The notes beneath the pieces were generated by a model. That model did no database searches and was not told the origin of the DNA. It saw nothing but the letters and a program-made list of their open reading frames with translations. A DNA stretch of 64,000 nt from Thalassia testudinum (taxonomy: Eukaryota > Streptophyta > Magnoliopsida > Alismatales > Hydrocharitaceae), in contig JAZHRO010000014.1 in assembly GCA_037157565.1 (NCBI GenBank), forward strand, positions 97,867,501 through 97,931,500. The letters run 5' to 3'. Below, piece by piece: positions 36,013 through 48,155 of the stretch. How positions within the stretch are numbered: position 1 is the first letter of the stretch; the number at the start of each line of letters is the position of its first letter. Made by a program: the position numbers and the translations under genes.

Positions 36013-37772
36013 TCCAAGCACAAAAAAACACACACTGCACCACACACAACACCAACACAAACCACACCCCAAACCCCAAACACACACTCGCACCCCAACC
36101 AAACCTCAAACGCACGCACAAATGAAACACGACACAAACACGTGACGCCCCTCACACTCTCCGACACTCTGCCTCTCCACTCATCCCTCCACTTCCAATG
36201 CCTCAACCTCGCTGTCTCGCCCTACCTCTAATGACCAAGGAGCTCTCGAGGTCACCGCCGTCGCCCTTAGGAAGCTCCCATCGCCTGTGCCACCTTCATC
36301 GTCCTTGCCTCCTCCATCACCAATAAGGAGAGGCCATCTCCTATCTCCTCATACGATTCCTTCTTTTCTATCTCTCTTAGGTCACCGTCCCACCTCTCTT
36401 AGATTTGTTGCTTGAACAAATCACTAAGATCAGATTACAAGTTGCAGATCACAGAAAATGTAGTAGATCTCTCTCCGTTGCTCAGATCCACAAACCCCTA
36501 ACAACCATCGATCTAGAGCAAAGGTTCGCTACTTCCTTTTCGTATCTGTGGTTTCGTATCTGGGCATGCAAGAGCTCGGTAAGGTTCGTCAATGTCATTT
36601 GGGAGATGGAGCTCGAGGAGGAGGATATTAAGGAGGTTGGAGAGCTCGTAGGTGAGGTCATGGACATGGTAGGAGACAGAGTTGAACTAGAGGGCAACCA
36701 TGTAGAATGTGGATTTCACTGTGTTGGTCAGGTCTAGTGACACCAAGTTGCCCTTAAGGTGTTCAAAAAAATGCCAAAGAGTTATGTGATATGAAACACA
36801 ATGTCAACCTCCTCCCAAGGCCCCTATCCATTACCCTTAATATGTACATATACATATATATTTCCACGTTAGCAGATACCAAATTGCCTACATCCTTTAA
36901 GATGGCCTCCTTTTCAAAAAGAAAAGAACCTTTAACTTGACCTCAATTCTAGATACATGGATATTTTTCTTTATGGAATGGTTTGTATGGATTGTCTCAT
37001 TTTAACATAGTCTCTTGGTTTCTCTAATAGGAAAAGAGGTAGAAACATGTTGAAGAAATCAAGAAATTAGGTCCTCCTAAAACTACTGCAGAAGAAACCT
37101 TACAAATGCTAAAACAGAAGGTATCACTTTTTTCTTGCCAAAAGAGGGTCCTAATTTCTAAATGTTCATAAAAAATGACATGGAATTAATTTCTTGACAC
37201 TCTTTAATCTTACAATGCTTAACATGTGTGAAGAGGCCTGTTGTTGAGCACTTTCTGGGGAACAAATGTATCTCTAATTATTCCCATGACCAACTTACAA
37301 GCAAAGGTTTTTTTTCAAAAAAACAAATGAAGAAACATTTCCACTTTGCAATTGCATACAAGATGCTATGTAGAATAACTCACACGAACAACATGCCTAT
37401 CAATTCCAATCCTAACTACTTATTATTTTTCCTTGCATCCCATATGCACAAGTTTTATCAAAGTTTTTACTAGAAGGAAGAGAATGTAATAGCTTGGATA
37501 TTGTAGGACTTCTGTAGCATTTTCTTCATGCAGTTTCTTTTTTTCTTTTGGTTTAATGCCATTTGTGTTATATTTTGACTGCAGTTAGAAACTTGATTGT
37601 GGTTTCTACAGAATTCCATCAGACTGCATCCCCATCAAAGGAAAGAAACGACTACCATACTTGGTTATTTAAACAACACTCTCCCTTCTTCCATGGATTC
37701 TACTTGGTTCAGTAACACTTCTCAGGTCTTCACAGATATATTTAATGGTTTTCTTAACTATTCACAATATAG
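36013..37772. other. No gene recognised
   Basis: C-rich low-complexity DNA to ~36400, then AT-rich sequence. A short piece at 37037-37120 (TAEETLQMLKQ on the plus strand, after an AG) may be a decayed exon, but I cannot assign it. Confidence 0.4.
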
Positions 37773-37960
37773 GGTTAGCTATGGTAGATGTTGTGATTGA
37801 TGCCATGATTGCAGAGGCTGTCAAATCATTCCAAAGTGCATTATCATCTAAAGTTGGGGTTCTTTCTGTAACAGTTGACAGAGCAGAGGATGTTGAGGGA
37901 AAACATCATTACAATCCTTATGCGGTGATCCTTTTTAGAGGAAAAGAGAAAAGAACCAAG
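37773..37960 (+). pseudogene. Synaptotagmin-like C2B exon fragment
   Basis: Open exon-like stretch between an AG acceptor (37771-37772) and a GT donor (37961-37962). It reads GVLSVTVDRAEDVEGKHH, then NPYAVILFRGKEKRTK. Plant SYT1-type extended synaptotagmins (ER-plasma membrane tethers with an SMP and two C2 domains) have AEDVEGKHH-NPY at the start of C2B, and from memory an intron falls after this KTK-like point. No SMP domain, first C2 domain or remaining C2B exon is seen nearby, so this is an isolated exon copy rather than a gene. Similarity is by recall of the family, not by a search. Confidence 0.6.
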
Positions 37961-38257
37961 GTTTGTCTTCCTTCTCTTATCACTCAAATTTTGTTTACAT
38001 GGGTTTTGATAATTGAAACTTCTTTCTTGATTAACTATAATATCTTTCAAAATTCCAGGGACACATCATAGTTATTACAGTGTAATGGCATATGCTATTT
38101 ATGATAAAATAGTAATCTACACCTTGTAATCTTTCTTTAGAGATCAATCCTTTATCCCTCAACAATCATTGATCCAAGTTTACTGTTTAATGGGATAAAT
38201 CTGTCATCTTCCTAGTTCACATTGGTCATTCTTACTACTTTGGCAATTTTGTTTCAG

Positions 38258-39329
38258 TATTGATGGTGTCAAGATTGGCGCCATAACGATTTTATTTGAT
38301 GTTGATATAAAGGATAAAGAAAACCTGAGACCCGAGATCATCGGGATGCGGGTGACAAGAGATGAGAGAAATGCCAGCGAAACATGGTCAGAGATGAGGT
38401 ACGTAACTTTTTCAACATAGATGTACATATCAATTATCATATATGGCATCTTCTTATACATATACATGGAAAAGCACACAGGTATGTGTATCATAAAATT
38501 ATCTGTTGTTGCAGCTATCATTGCTGCAGAGAGAGTTGAAGAGGATAAAGGATGAGAACGAGCTATTAAGAAGAGCGATAGAGAGCTCCATGAAAGATTA
38601 CCACGACCTGCAGATCAAATTAACAACTCTCTAGTGCCAAGAGCAATTGAAAGTATATATGGTAAACTGTTCCCTCAGTCAAATTTTCAAGAGAACCTTG
38701 GAACTTCATACAAGACAACATTCCCTCAAAAAGTGAGATTCAATCACCAGCACACTCCCTTAAATGTTCACAGGCAATACGTATAGAGAAATATCTATAT
38801 TCTAAGCAACATTATCAAAATAGATGACAGAGGCAAAACAAATAGAAGAACTATGGAATTTCTTTACCTGTTGATCAAACATACCAAAAATGAAGCAAGT
38901 CACCCAAAATCCCCTTGTACCATCCTAGAATGTAGACAAGCAGGTTCAATCATGGCATCAGGATTAGGAGGTCTAAGCAGACAATCTAAGTAGGATGATT
39001 TAGTGTTTGTTGATTACTTGTGTTAATTACATGTAGGATGATCATGTTTCTCTATCTCTAGGCGATGGACTTAGTAGGGTTTTGGAGCCCAATAAACTAA
39101 CGCCTTCTCTGAATAATGCAATTGGCAGTGAAGAGGAGTTGGCTCTGTCCCTTGCAAGGGTACAAGAAGACAAAGATGAAGATGAGGTAGCAAGTGGGGA
39201 TAGGAGGAGAGAAATGGTGAGCAATTGGACGTGGGATCGAAGTTTGCTACTGCGATCACAAGCCAGACAATAAACCAAGCCAACCAGAAGATAAGGGTAT
39301 CAGTCCAAGCTATGTGTCAAGCTCCAACT
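38258..39329 (+). pseudogene. Group IIb WRKY gene fragments lacking the WRKY domain
   Basis: Three exon-like pieces. 38258-38398 ends in a good donor and is only tentatively part of this gene. 38515-38634 contains LQRELKRIKDENELLRRAIE, then MKDYHDLQIKL, matching the N-terminal leucine-zipper region of WRKY9/47/72-type proteins (LKEENRxLRxxxxxxxKDYxDLQMKL). 39062-39329 has an acidic LALSLARVQEDKDEDE region, then (after a frameshift) KIRVSVQAMCQAPT, matching KARVSVRARCEAPT directly before the WRKYGQK domain. Similarity stops there: no WRKYGQK and no zinc finger follows. Stops at 38632 and near 39271 and frame changes make it a pseudogene. Confidence 0.55.
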
Positions 39330-40982
39330 GTAAGAAATTAAGAAACTGATTTAATATAAGGCTAGGTGTCAGGCCTTATATTAAACGAATTTAATATGGT
39401 CTAAATGACATGTTGCAAAGACTTGCTTTGTGACATTAGTTCGTGGGTGACAAAGATGGACTTCTTTCAAGACATGAAACAATAACTTTGTTATTATGCA
39501 CTTTGAGCTATAATTGGTGGCTCTTTGTTTAATGGAATCATCTTGCTGGATGCTATGGAAAGGTCTGTGAGTATGCTCATTGGCTGGAATATGGAAATTT
39601 TTTATTTTCCACGTAGGCTTAAGCAGATCTATGTGATATTGTTAGCTTCAGTCACCTTAGAAGTACTGATAATCAAGTTCAAGCACCAGTTATAGAGAAA
39701 ACTCATTAAAATCAAAACTTAGTATTTCAAAGTCCATATTTGTGCATATATTTTACCCTCTTATTTCAATTGCTTTTAGCTTTGCCCACAGAATTTGAAT
39801 TGGTAACTAACCTATTGGCTAAGATGGTCTAAGTTGGACTTTGATTTTGGTTCCAGCATGATTTTTGGGTTCTTGGAATTACTTCCATTCTTAGGATCCT
39901 AATTGGTGGCTTTGCAACATTCTATAAGTGCCTTTTTGAAAATGGTACTCTCTAACCAGCATCTCATTGTTTAGTTTTTTATGATAGCTATTTTGGATTT
40001 TTAAAAGCATTTATGTATGATCCTTTAGCCGAACTTTCTAGATGTGAACTTTCTAATTTAATCATAAAAATTTCAGAGTTTCCAGTTTCACTTCTATAAT
40101 ATATTACTGACATGATGGAGGTGCTATTGGTTATCTAAACAAACCAAAATGGTCAGTTGTTTTAGATCTTCATGATCACCCTTTTTCTTATTGTACATAT
40201 ACTCTGGTCCCTCTTTAGAACATTTAATTCAAAACCATCATGATGTAGGATTTGTGATCATGTTGTTCATCTTTGAGATGTACTTGGACATCTAGCAGCA
40301 CGCGGCATTGAAGCATTACATTGAGGGTGGTATATTTCAAGCCAAAATTTCCACTCTTCATTTTATATTTTGCTTTCCATCATTATTTAGAAGGTGTTTC
40401 TGAACTTATGTAGATTATTCTGCATTTTATTGAAATGAGAAATCTTGATGTAACCATTGATTTTATTTTCTTTCCTTTTAACCTTTTTCCTATGAGCACT
40501 ATGCCTAGAATATGGCCAAGGCATTCTTCAACTTTAGAAAGGTGATTTGTGATATCATGAAACTCATGATAAGAATGTAGTAACCTATCATATGTAAATG
40601 AAAATTGCAGGCCTTTATGAGGGTCCACTTCTTCTATAAGAGCCACATTAAGAAAAACTATTTAGGTGCTTTGGGCCACTAAATCTGACAACTACAAGAA
40701 GGTCATGGCTACAGCTCACCAACACCTTGATAAGGCGATCAAGGTTTTTTCTACTATTTTCATATTAGTTTCCTTGGATAACCTACATGAATATCCTTTA
40801 CTTTCATGGATATGCTACCTTGATGGTGTGTGGTCTTGGAATCTCACTATATTGCATGTAGTTAGATTTGTGTTTGTTGCCTTATCTCTTAATCTTCAAT
40901 TTCAGTTTTTTTCTTTTTTAAAAGATCTTCAATTTCATTTTTGTGGTAAATATTTAGTTGTTTGCTTCATGAAACATGAATA
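39330..40982. other. No gene recognised
   Basis: AT-rich DNA with only short ORFs without recognisable content. Confidence 0.5.
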
Positions 40983-41053
40983 GCACCATTAGTCTAGTGA
41001 TAGAATAGTGCCCTTCAACGATATTTCACCGGATTCAATTCCTGGCTGGTGCA
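40983..41053 (+). pseudogene. tRNA-Gly pseudogene
   Basis: 71 nt collinear, without gaps, with plant tRNA-Gly(GCC) as I recall it: GCACCA start, A box TAGTCTAGTGATAG, B box GGATTCAATTCC (consensus GGTTCGATTCC), CTGGTGCA end, then a T-rich stretch. The anticodon position reads TCA instead of GCC. The anticodon stem and the inner pair of the T stem are broken, and most differences are transitions. It is a decayed copy, not a working gene. Confidence 0.8.
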
Positions 41054-41835
41054 TCTTTTCTTTGATTTCAAGTTAAAGCATCCATTTTTTAATCTTTATG
41101 TTTTATGAATGGGAGGTTCAAGGATGTAGTCATGAAATCCAAGAGAATTATAAATAATTACATGATGCTAATTTCTTGCATGTTTCATAATAGTCATGTA
41201 ACTTGTATTTTGAATTTTGGGAAAATGTTCTGTTCATCTTAGGATGTCTAGTTAACTATTTTTGGGTGAAAATGATATAGAGGTATATAAAGTGTAGAAA
41301 AGATATATGAATTGAATTTAACCATGTAAAAGAGAACCAAGCATAACCTTTGTAGTATGCATGAGACCTCAATACAAATATGAATTCCTCATAACCTTAG
41401 GATTAAAAAATATACGTAGATTTTTTTTTCTACTTTTTATGGGTGACTAAGGTGTTGGGTGTTTGCTATTGTTGGTATCTGAAACATGGTTATACTTTCA
41501 AGTGGGTGATGATGGAGCACTATATAGTTATGTTGAATTCTTTTGATTTCAATATTTATATTTGAAAATGTTGTAGGAGATTATTTAGTTAATTTGTATT
41601 AATTTAGATGACTTTGAGTATCTATATTGGAATTTTCATTTATGCATAATATATAATTGATGTTTAAAAGAAATAGGTCATTGAAGGTATATATTTTAGT
41701 AGAGATATTAATGAATAGTACATGAAAGACCTACTCTAATGATTCTAGCAACATAAAATCATCACAATATTTCTTATTAGTGAAACGTCGCTATTGGTAT
41801 AAACACAAAATTCAAAGCCTTGTAGCACCTACTGC
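41054..41835. other. No gene recognised
   Basis: AT-rich DNA; no ORF with recognisable content. Confidence 0.5.
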
Positions 41836-42007
41836 AACACTAACGGTTTTTACCGTCGACGTACCCTACAGCAATGCCTCTTAATACAATGCCAAAAATG
41901 ACCGTTGGAATAGGTCCATAAAGAAACAACGGTCTTTTCCACCTATACCGACGGTTCTTGACCGTCAGTGTAGGTGAAAACCGTTGTGTATGGCTCTTGT
42001 TAGAGTG
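41836..42007. mobile_element. CACTA-like terminal region or small MITE
   Basis: 172 bp dense in ACGGT/ACCGT words in both directions (AACGGTTTTTACCGTCGACG, GACCGTTGG, CAACGGTCTTTT, CCGACGGTTC, GACCGTCAG, AACCGTTGTG) and bounded by CACTAACGG on the left and ...TTGTTAGAGTG on the right. Such clustered subterminal words are typical of CACTA transposon ends. It may be the right end of a larger element starting at 35854, or a short derivative on its own. Confidence 0.45.
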
Positions 42008-42041
42008 TTGGTGACTAGACACATACACCTTTCATTTGCAG

Positions 42042-42085
42042 TATGCAGAGGCTACCATTACATTAGAGGATATAGCCATGATAGC
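42042..42085 (+). pseudogene. Plant mobile domain (PMD/MAIN-like) exon, part before element 3
   Basis: After an AG acceptor (42040-42041) reads YAEATITLEDIAMI, matching the PMD motif GEATITLEDVAML. It is cut at 42085 by element 3. The next residues, at 52128, read DGLCVDGRLVIS (motif GLRVDGLPVTG), and the reading frame is continuous if one copy of the 5-bp target duplication is removed. PMD proteins include MAIN/MAIL1 and transposon-encoded relatives; I cannot tell which this was. Confidence 0.6.
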
Positions 42086-44892
42086 TGTTATAATGCTTGA
42101 TCGGGTTTTAAATACGTCACATTGTACTATACTTGAAAAAGCGTTGCTAACAAATAAGAAGTTTTATTACTTGAAAACCTAGGTATCCAAGGTCAAACAC
42201 AGGGAGCAAATGGAATTTATTTACTAATCTCAATAATGTAATTTGAACACTTAAATCTACTTAAAATCTAATTCAGAATAAAATGTAGGAGTTTATGAGT
42301 TATAAAATGTAGCAAAAATAGAAAAGATTGAATCATATGTAAAAATAGTTGATTCTTCTCCTTTGGATCTTCTCTTTCTCTTTTTATTCTTCTTCTCTGC
42401 CTTAGCTTTTCTTTCTTTTCTCTTGCCTTGGTAATTCTCTGCCTTTCTTCTTCTTCTGTTCTTTGGCCTTCTTCTTTCTTCTTCTCTCCCTGGCTTCTCT
42501 TGCAATAGTGCCTTCTTCCTTTTTCAGCCGCACTTCCTCTACTACAGTGCTTTCTCTTTCTTCTAGCTTCTACCTTCCTTGCTTCTGCCTCTTCTTCCAT
42601 CTCTGCTTGGCCGCAAGTCCTTCTTCCTTCCTTAGCCTCTCTTTGCATTTGGCTTCCTTCCTCTTCCTTTGATTCTCTATGGCCACAGCTTCCTTCCCTA
42701 CTTGCCTTTTCTTCTCTTATTTTCCTTCTTCTCTTCCCTGCACACAGCGGAGCAAAACCTACCCCTACCCCTCCCCACGTACACTCTCTCTATTTTTCTC
42801 TTGGGTTCGCTCTCCTAGAGCCAGGCTGGGTAATCAAGTTGGGTTTCGTGCGCCCGGGTCCAGGCGCACCCGCGTGGGTGTGGTGCGTGAGGAGTGCGAG
42901 GGTTAATCGGGTCGGTCACCTAGGTCTGTGGGGCATAGGTCGCAGATGAGGCAAGCGTGTGTGGGCGAGGGACCTCACCCCATGTCACTTGAGGCAAACA
43001 GATAAAAACACGAATTCAATTTAACTCACTCTACGCACTCCTAACTTTCTAAGGTGGGACTAAAAGTCCCACCCACTTCGCTCGCGTGCCCGAGGGAGAC
43101 TTTCGCTCAATTGCCGTGGTTGGATTCTTCTCAAGGCTTGCTCCCTGTCTGGATGTGTTCACAAGACCAACGTGCATCACCTGGACCTGGAAGCCTGGAG
43201 CACTAATGCCTGGAGTGACCTTGCAAGCTCCTTGCTTCTACTTCAATGGCAGAAAGGGGGGTCGACCTGAAATTCACTAATACGGCCTTGCGGCCTCATT
43301 AGAGCACATGGGAAGCTTCGCTGTGTCACGGCGAAGATGCCTAGCTGGGTGGTTGGTTGCGGGGCAGCACACGCCTAGGTCGCTATATGGCCGTGAAGGT
43401 GGGTTTGGTCGGGGGGTGCTTAGGGGTGTGATGGCGGTCAGTGAAGGGGTGGAATGTGCTCAGTGGATGGTGGCAGAAGTGATGAGGTAGGTGGCGAGGC
43501 GTGTGGATGGGTGGATTGACGAGAGCGCCTTCGTCGGAGGTCTGTCGGAGGTGGGAACGATGGTGGTGGACTGCAGCGTTGAGGGGTTTAAATTGAACAG
43601 AAAGAGAGGGGAAATAATGAGGAGAGAGAGAGAAAGAGTTCTGACCTAATTTAAGTGGACGAAGGGGGGTAGAAGGACGACTGGCCATACCTGCTATCGC
43701 CAGAGAAGAAGCATCCAAAGGATGGAGAACGGCGACGACGACGGTGTTGGAGACGTGCGCACAGGTATGGCGCGACGCGGAGGAAGGAGATGAAGACGTC
43801 TCTGCCACTAGTATTGTGGCAGTGCGACGAGAAGGAGGAGGAGGAATCGTCGGAGCCTGCTGGACACTCAGCCGAAGGAGAAAGGACAAAATTGGGGGTG
43901 GTTCTCTGGCCAAGCCAAACTGAAAAGGAGTGGCCGGATTCGGGGGTCTCTTTATAGGTGCTGGTAGGGGCTCTTGTGCTTGGAAGACAAGCTTCCAAGT
44001 GCAAGAGTCCTCTCCCGAGAGGGAAATAGTGGGAGACCCAAATCTCTCGAGCGTTTACACGAGAGATTTGGTAAAAATCAGATCTTGAAATTGTGTTTAG
44101 ATGGAAGGGAATTCCTCATAGAATCTCCCTTCCAAATATGGGAGGAGATCTCTGAGGAAACAGGGAGCAATCCTCCTTGGATCCTCATCAGAGTAGGATT
44201 CCTCTGCTTTAATGGTGGAGGGACCTAATTGTAAGAGTGGCGAGGAAGTTAGGGGGTGTCTGCTCAATGAATTTCAAAAGCTAGGGGCCAAAATATAATT
44301 AGGTGGACTTTTTTGCAAAGTAGGTAAAGGTGACCTTCCCTTAGGTCCAAATTTTGGTACAAACCTAATTTGGACCTAAGGAATCCAATGGTGAAGTTGG
44401 ATTTTAATTTTGACCATGTTTGACTGGATATTTTACATAAAAACCCAAATTAGGTTAAGTAATGAGCTAGGACCCAATCTAGGTCAAAATAGGTTCTAAA
44501 GGCCAAATTGAAGGTTCTAAATCCTAGGGGACATTTTTCCATGAATTTTAGAGGGCTTAGTTGATTTTTATCCTGACTAGAACCTTGTTGAATTGAGCGG
44601 GTCTGTTTTAGGGTTACATGATGTCATTTAGTTCTCAGATCTCATAATAACCCATTTCTGACTGAACCAACCCACTTTTTATCTTGTTTAGACCATTTGA
44701 CCTATGTTTAGCCCCTGAGAAATTCCGTTGATGCACTACAATGGTAAAATTACAGTTTTACCCTTTATTTAATATTTTCTTCTCAGAACATTAATTCCTT
44801 GAATTAGGCCCTTCTCCAGGTTATGTAGGAGCTTTTATTCTCTTTCTTAGGTCAAAATGAGCTAGTTAGGGCTTATGATGAGGTTCTCATCA
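42086..44892 (-). repeat. Element 3 3' LTR (2807 bp)
   Basis: On the minus strand starts TGATGAGAACCTCATCATAA and ends ...CGATCAAGCATTATAACA. Contains TATA 43951-43958 and a CTT-rich tract 42355-42690 (plus strand). Pairs with 49329-52127. Confidence 0.92.
43951..43958 (-). promoter_or_regulatory. TATA box, element 3 3' LTR
   Basis: CCTATAAA on the minus strand; counterpart in the 5' LTR at 51193-51200. Promoter role inferred. Confidence 0.5.
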
Positions 44893-44904
44893 TACCCCCA
44901 TGCC
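44893..44904 (-). promoter_or_regulatory. Polypurine tract, element 3
   Basis: Minus strand GGCATGGGGGTA immediately before the 3' LTR, as in element 2. Expected primer site for plus-strand DNA. Confidence 0.75.
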
Positions 44905-46757
44905 TAGATTTTGCTAGTCCTTTAGTAAAATTTCAAGTTTTAACTTCCTTTCTAGATCATGAGTTTCTTTACCAGTCATGATAAGTGCTTTTTCTTTTGA
45001 TTAGGTTAGAATGCCAACAATAGGCATAGAGGTACTTAAGTACCAACCAAAATCCGGACCTAACCTGCTTTAGCCTCGGTCCTCCGCAAAGGTTTTTAAG
45101 GCCCACAGAAACTATCCTAGGGTTTGTTGGACTCCGTGGTTAAAGCATCCGTGCTTGAGACATATTTTAGTCTTAGTTCAGTTTGCAATGCGTTTTTGTA
45201 AGAGAGAGACAGAGGATTTATTTGTTTGGAGAGTTTTCTCTCTCTTTTCTTTTTATTTCTAGCTTTGTATTGGCTTCTCAACACGGTCTGTATTGGATTC
45301 CTCATCCCCATCATCAATCCTCAAGGGTCCTTGGCAATCGATGCTTCATGATAGCACCGCTCATGGCAACCCCCAGAACCCTGGCTTTCGAGATTTCAAG
45401 ATAATCCTGCCCATGGCGTTCCGTGGCTAAATCCAGACCCTGGCAATCGACATTTCGTGACAATGCTGCCCATGGTATCTGAACCAGCAGAGTGCCTACA
45501 TGCCGCCGGTAGGATATGTATATATCCTAAGAGACAAGCACTGAGGAGACGATATGTTACACATCTTCGAGGGGAATTTCCCGCCTCTCCATGTCGAGAA
45601 CTTGTCCAAATCAACTTTTGTTGATCGGCCACTCCTAATCTAGGCAACTTTTTTTTCAGAACATTAAAACACTTTTGCGTGCTTTTGATAGTTATGCGTA
45701 CTGAACCAAACTGTGTGTGGATTGGGGTGCTTAGGCTACCGAGTCTCGTAAACTGAAGGTCAGTTAATGAAGCCGAATACTCCCTAAGCCTTAGACCTAA
45801 TACTTATGCTTTGCATTTTCACCAACCTCTTGAGAATTATCCAGATCTTAGCGAATACGTGAATTTTTAAGCCTAAGAGTCTAGCCCAGAAGGCCTAAGA
45901 TCAGCGTCCCTACTAATCTCTTTTTTGTGTCTCATTAGCACTTTTTTCCTTTTCTTGATGCGGTCTAGAACTTCAGTTAATTCCTTGATCTCTTACTAAT
46001 GACTATTCTTTTTTCTTTTTCTTTTTGTGCTCCTTTTAACTTTTTGCTCTTTTCCTCATGATTATGTGACTTCAAAATTTTCTCCTCCCCCCATTTTTTT
46101 GTTCTTTTTCACCATTTTTTATTTTTTTGGTGTTTTTGACATATGAGATTTTTTTGTGAGAATCCTTCTGACTTTTCTTGGCTTTTGTATGTTTGCACTT
46201 TACCACCCCTCATGCCTAAGTTTTGCAATGTCATTGTAAATGGAGGGTGTGAAACGGTATTGGGTCCAGGGACTTAGAACAGGATATATCGAGTGGGCAA
46301 ATGGGTCGGGAATGACTGTTGCGGACGATTTCAAGCTATAGTACGTGTACCAGAGGTGGAATCGACTGGTCTAAGGCTGAACTCAGGGTGCAGTAGACGT
46401 GGAGTACAGACGGATAATCAGACGGATCTCGGGTTTTTGGAATGACAGGTTGCCTCCCTCTAAGTGCTAAATTCAATGCCTTCAGCCGAATGGGAAATGG
46501 GATGGAGAGGGAGTGGTCAAATCAGCAAAATTTTGTAAAACAAGCACCTTGATTAAGAGCATGGTTGGTCCAACCAGGTGTTTGTTTAGATCAGTAGGCT
46601 GATGATGCAACCCAAACCCTATTAATTTGGTGGGCTGATGAATGTAGATCAACAGATGTGGAACCCACCACATGTTATGCTGCTTGGATGGATATGGAAT
46701 TGTAGACTCAGGGTTTGGCAGAGTCGGATTAGCCTAGTCAGAGTAGGATTCCGAAAA
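44905..46757 (-). other. Element 3 3' untranslated region with threefold repeat
   Basis: Homologous to the 3' untranslated region of element 2 in the same order: three copies of the ~35-bp motif (45331-45366, 45382-45417, 45441-45476), then TATCCTAAGAGACAAGC, and a second purine tract (minus CTTAGGCATGAGGGGTGG, 46202-46213). T-rich stretches follow at 45920-46180 on the plus strand. No coding sequence. Confidence 0.65.
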
Positions 46758-48155
46758 CTAATCGGTGAATGATGCGGAAACCCTACAGGGGTGATCAGAG
46801 AATGATGGAACATGATTTTCAGTCTGATCAATGCCCGAAACCCGGTATAGATGTGGAATTGAATCATCTGCAATCGGCTCAGTGAGAGGTGAATCAGAAT
46901 AGAAATTGAGTCCAATTGCGGGTCGGGGTTGAAAACGGGTTTTTCTCGATTCTGTATATGTGGAAATGGTGACTTCAATGAGAATTGTGTATGAGGGCTC
47001 TTCCAGAAAGAAGTGATAGGTGTTTTCATGTAGAGAGTCCTCATAATGACTTTTAAAGTCAAAAGTGAATGCCTGAAGAGTGTCGATAGGGTAATGGAAA
47101 TCTGAGTCGAGAAAAGATTCGAACTCTGGGTTGCAATTACTCTCGGCATTTTTTGGTTTTAATTCCTGAGGATTGAAAAGAAATGATTCCATGTCGCTGG
47201 AACCCGAACTTAACTCAGTGATCTCAGGAATCAGGACCTCAGAGTCAGAGTCGGAGAGTGAATCATGTGAGCTGAGGTTGCAGATTGGCTCGTTGTAATC
47301 AGGAAGCAAATTTTCTTCGAAGTCATGATTATATTCGAAATCATCGGAGAGTTTGCAAAAATCAAGTTTTGAATGAGATTCGAGATCATGAGTTCCACCA
47401 CAGAACAAATTACATGATGTAGATTTAGTAGCCTGATTGGGGTCTAGCCTATATGTAAATTTTGAGCTCAAAAAGGTGTTCGTATTTGTTCTAGGCTCAA
47501 GTTCTAATCTCATTATTGCAGGAGTTTTGGATTCTAAGCTTGGTGATTCATGGTCTACGGTTGGCTCAAAATTGTGTTCTCCTGCAATTGGAACTTCCCA
47601 ACCTTCTTCAATATCAGGCATGTTGTATTCTTTCTGGGTTAGGAATCCACAACTACTCTGTGCCTCAAACCCAAGATTTGGGAAATTAGATCAGTCCTCA
47701 ACACTACTCCAAGATGGTTCATCATCTGTTTGGGGCATATATGGGTATTTCTGATCGATAATTTGTTTCAATAATCTCATTATCTCTTATCAGTTTTCAA
47801 GGTCATCTTGGTGTTGTTCCCAAAGTACAGGATTTGTCATGCATTGGATGTATTCAAGGTTGTGCAGTTTTTCTATCTCAATGTATCCTGTTATAAGCAT
47901 GTCTCGGGTTGATCCATTTGTGGCTTCTGTTAGTAAAACTTGGGCACAGTTTATGATAAAGGTTGTGGTTGTTGGGACATTAACCTGAATGTCTTCTATT
48001 GATGTTGAGGGTATATATTCAATGTCATAAAATTCAAGGGCATCCTCAACCATCCTATCTCTCATAGTTCTTCGGGATTCAGGTTTCTTGAATGGTAATC
48101 CTAAGTAGTTTAGCTACATATTTGGATCAAATGGTGGAATCAAGATGTAGAATCA
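46758..48155 (-). pseudogene. Element 3 ORF: unrecognised acidic protein (broken)
   Basis: One frame reads from about 48150 to 46758 with in-frame stops at 48153-48155, 48114-48116, 47790-47792, 47787-47789 and 47691-47693. The largest open pieces are 287 codons (47621-46758) and 91 codons (48065-47790). The protein is rich in Asp, Glu, Ser and Pro (for example SHDSLSDSDSEVLIPEITEL). I see no Gag helices, zinc knuckle, protease, RT or integrase motif. It takes the place of gag-pol. It could be a derived Gag-like accessory protein or captured host sequence; I do not recognise it. Confidence 0.6.

Noticed and set aside
40983..41053. Functional suppressor tRNA reading UGA
   Set aside because: Mismatches in acceptor, anticodon and T stems make folding unlikely, so it is listed as a pseudogene only.
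43383..44004. ORFs of 117-176 aa on the minus strand (also 50838-51246)
   Set aside because: They lie in the LTRs of element 3; reading frames and stops differ between the two LTR copies, so no coding constraint is visible.
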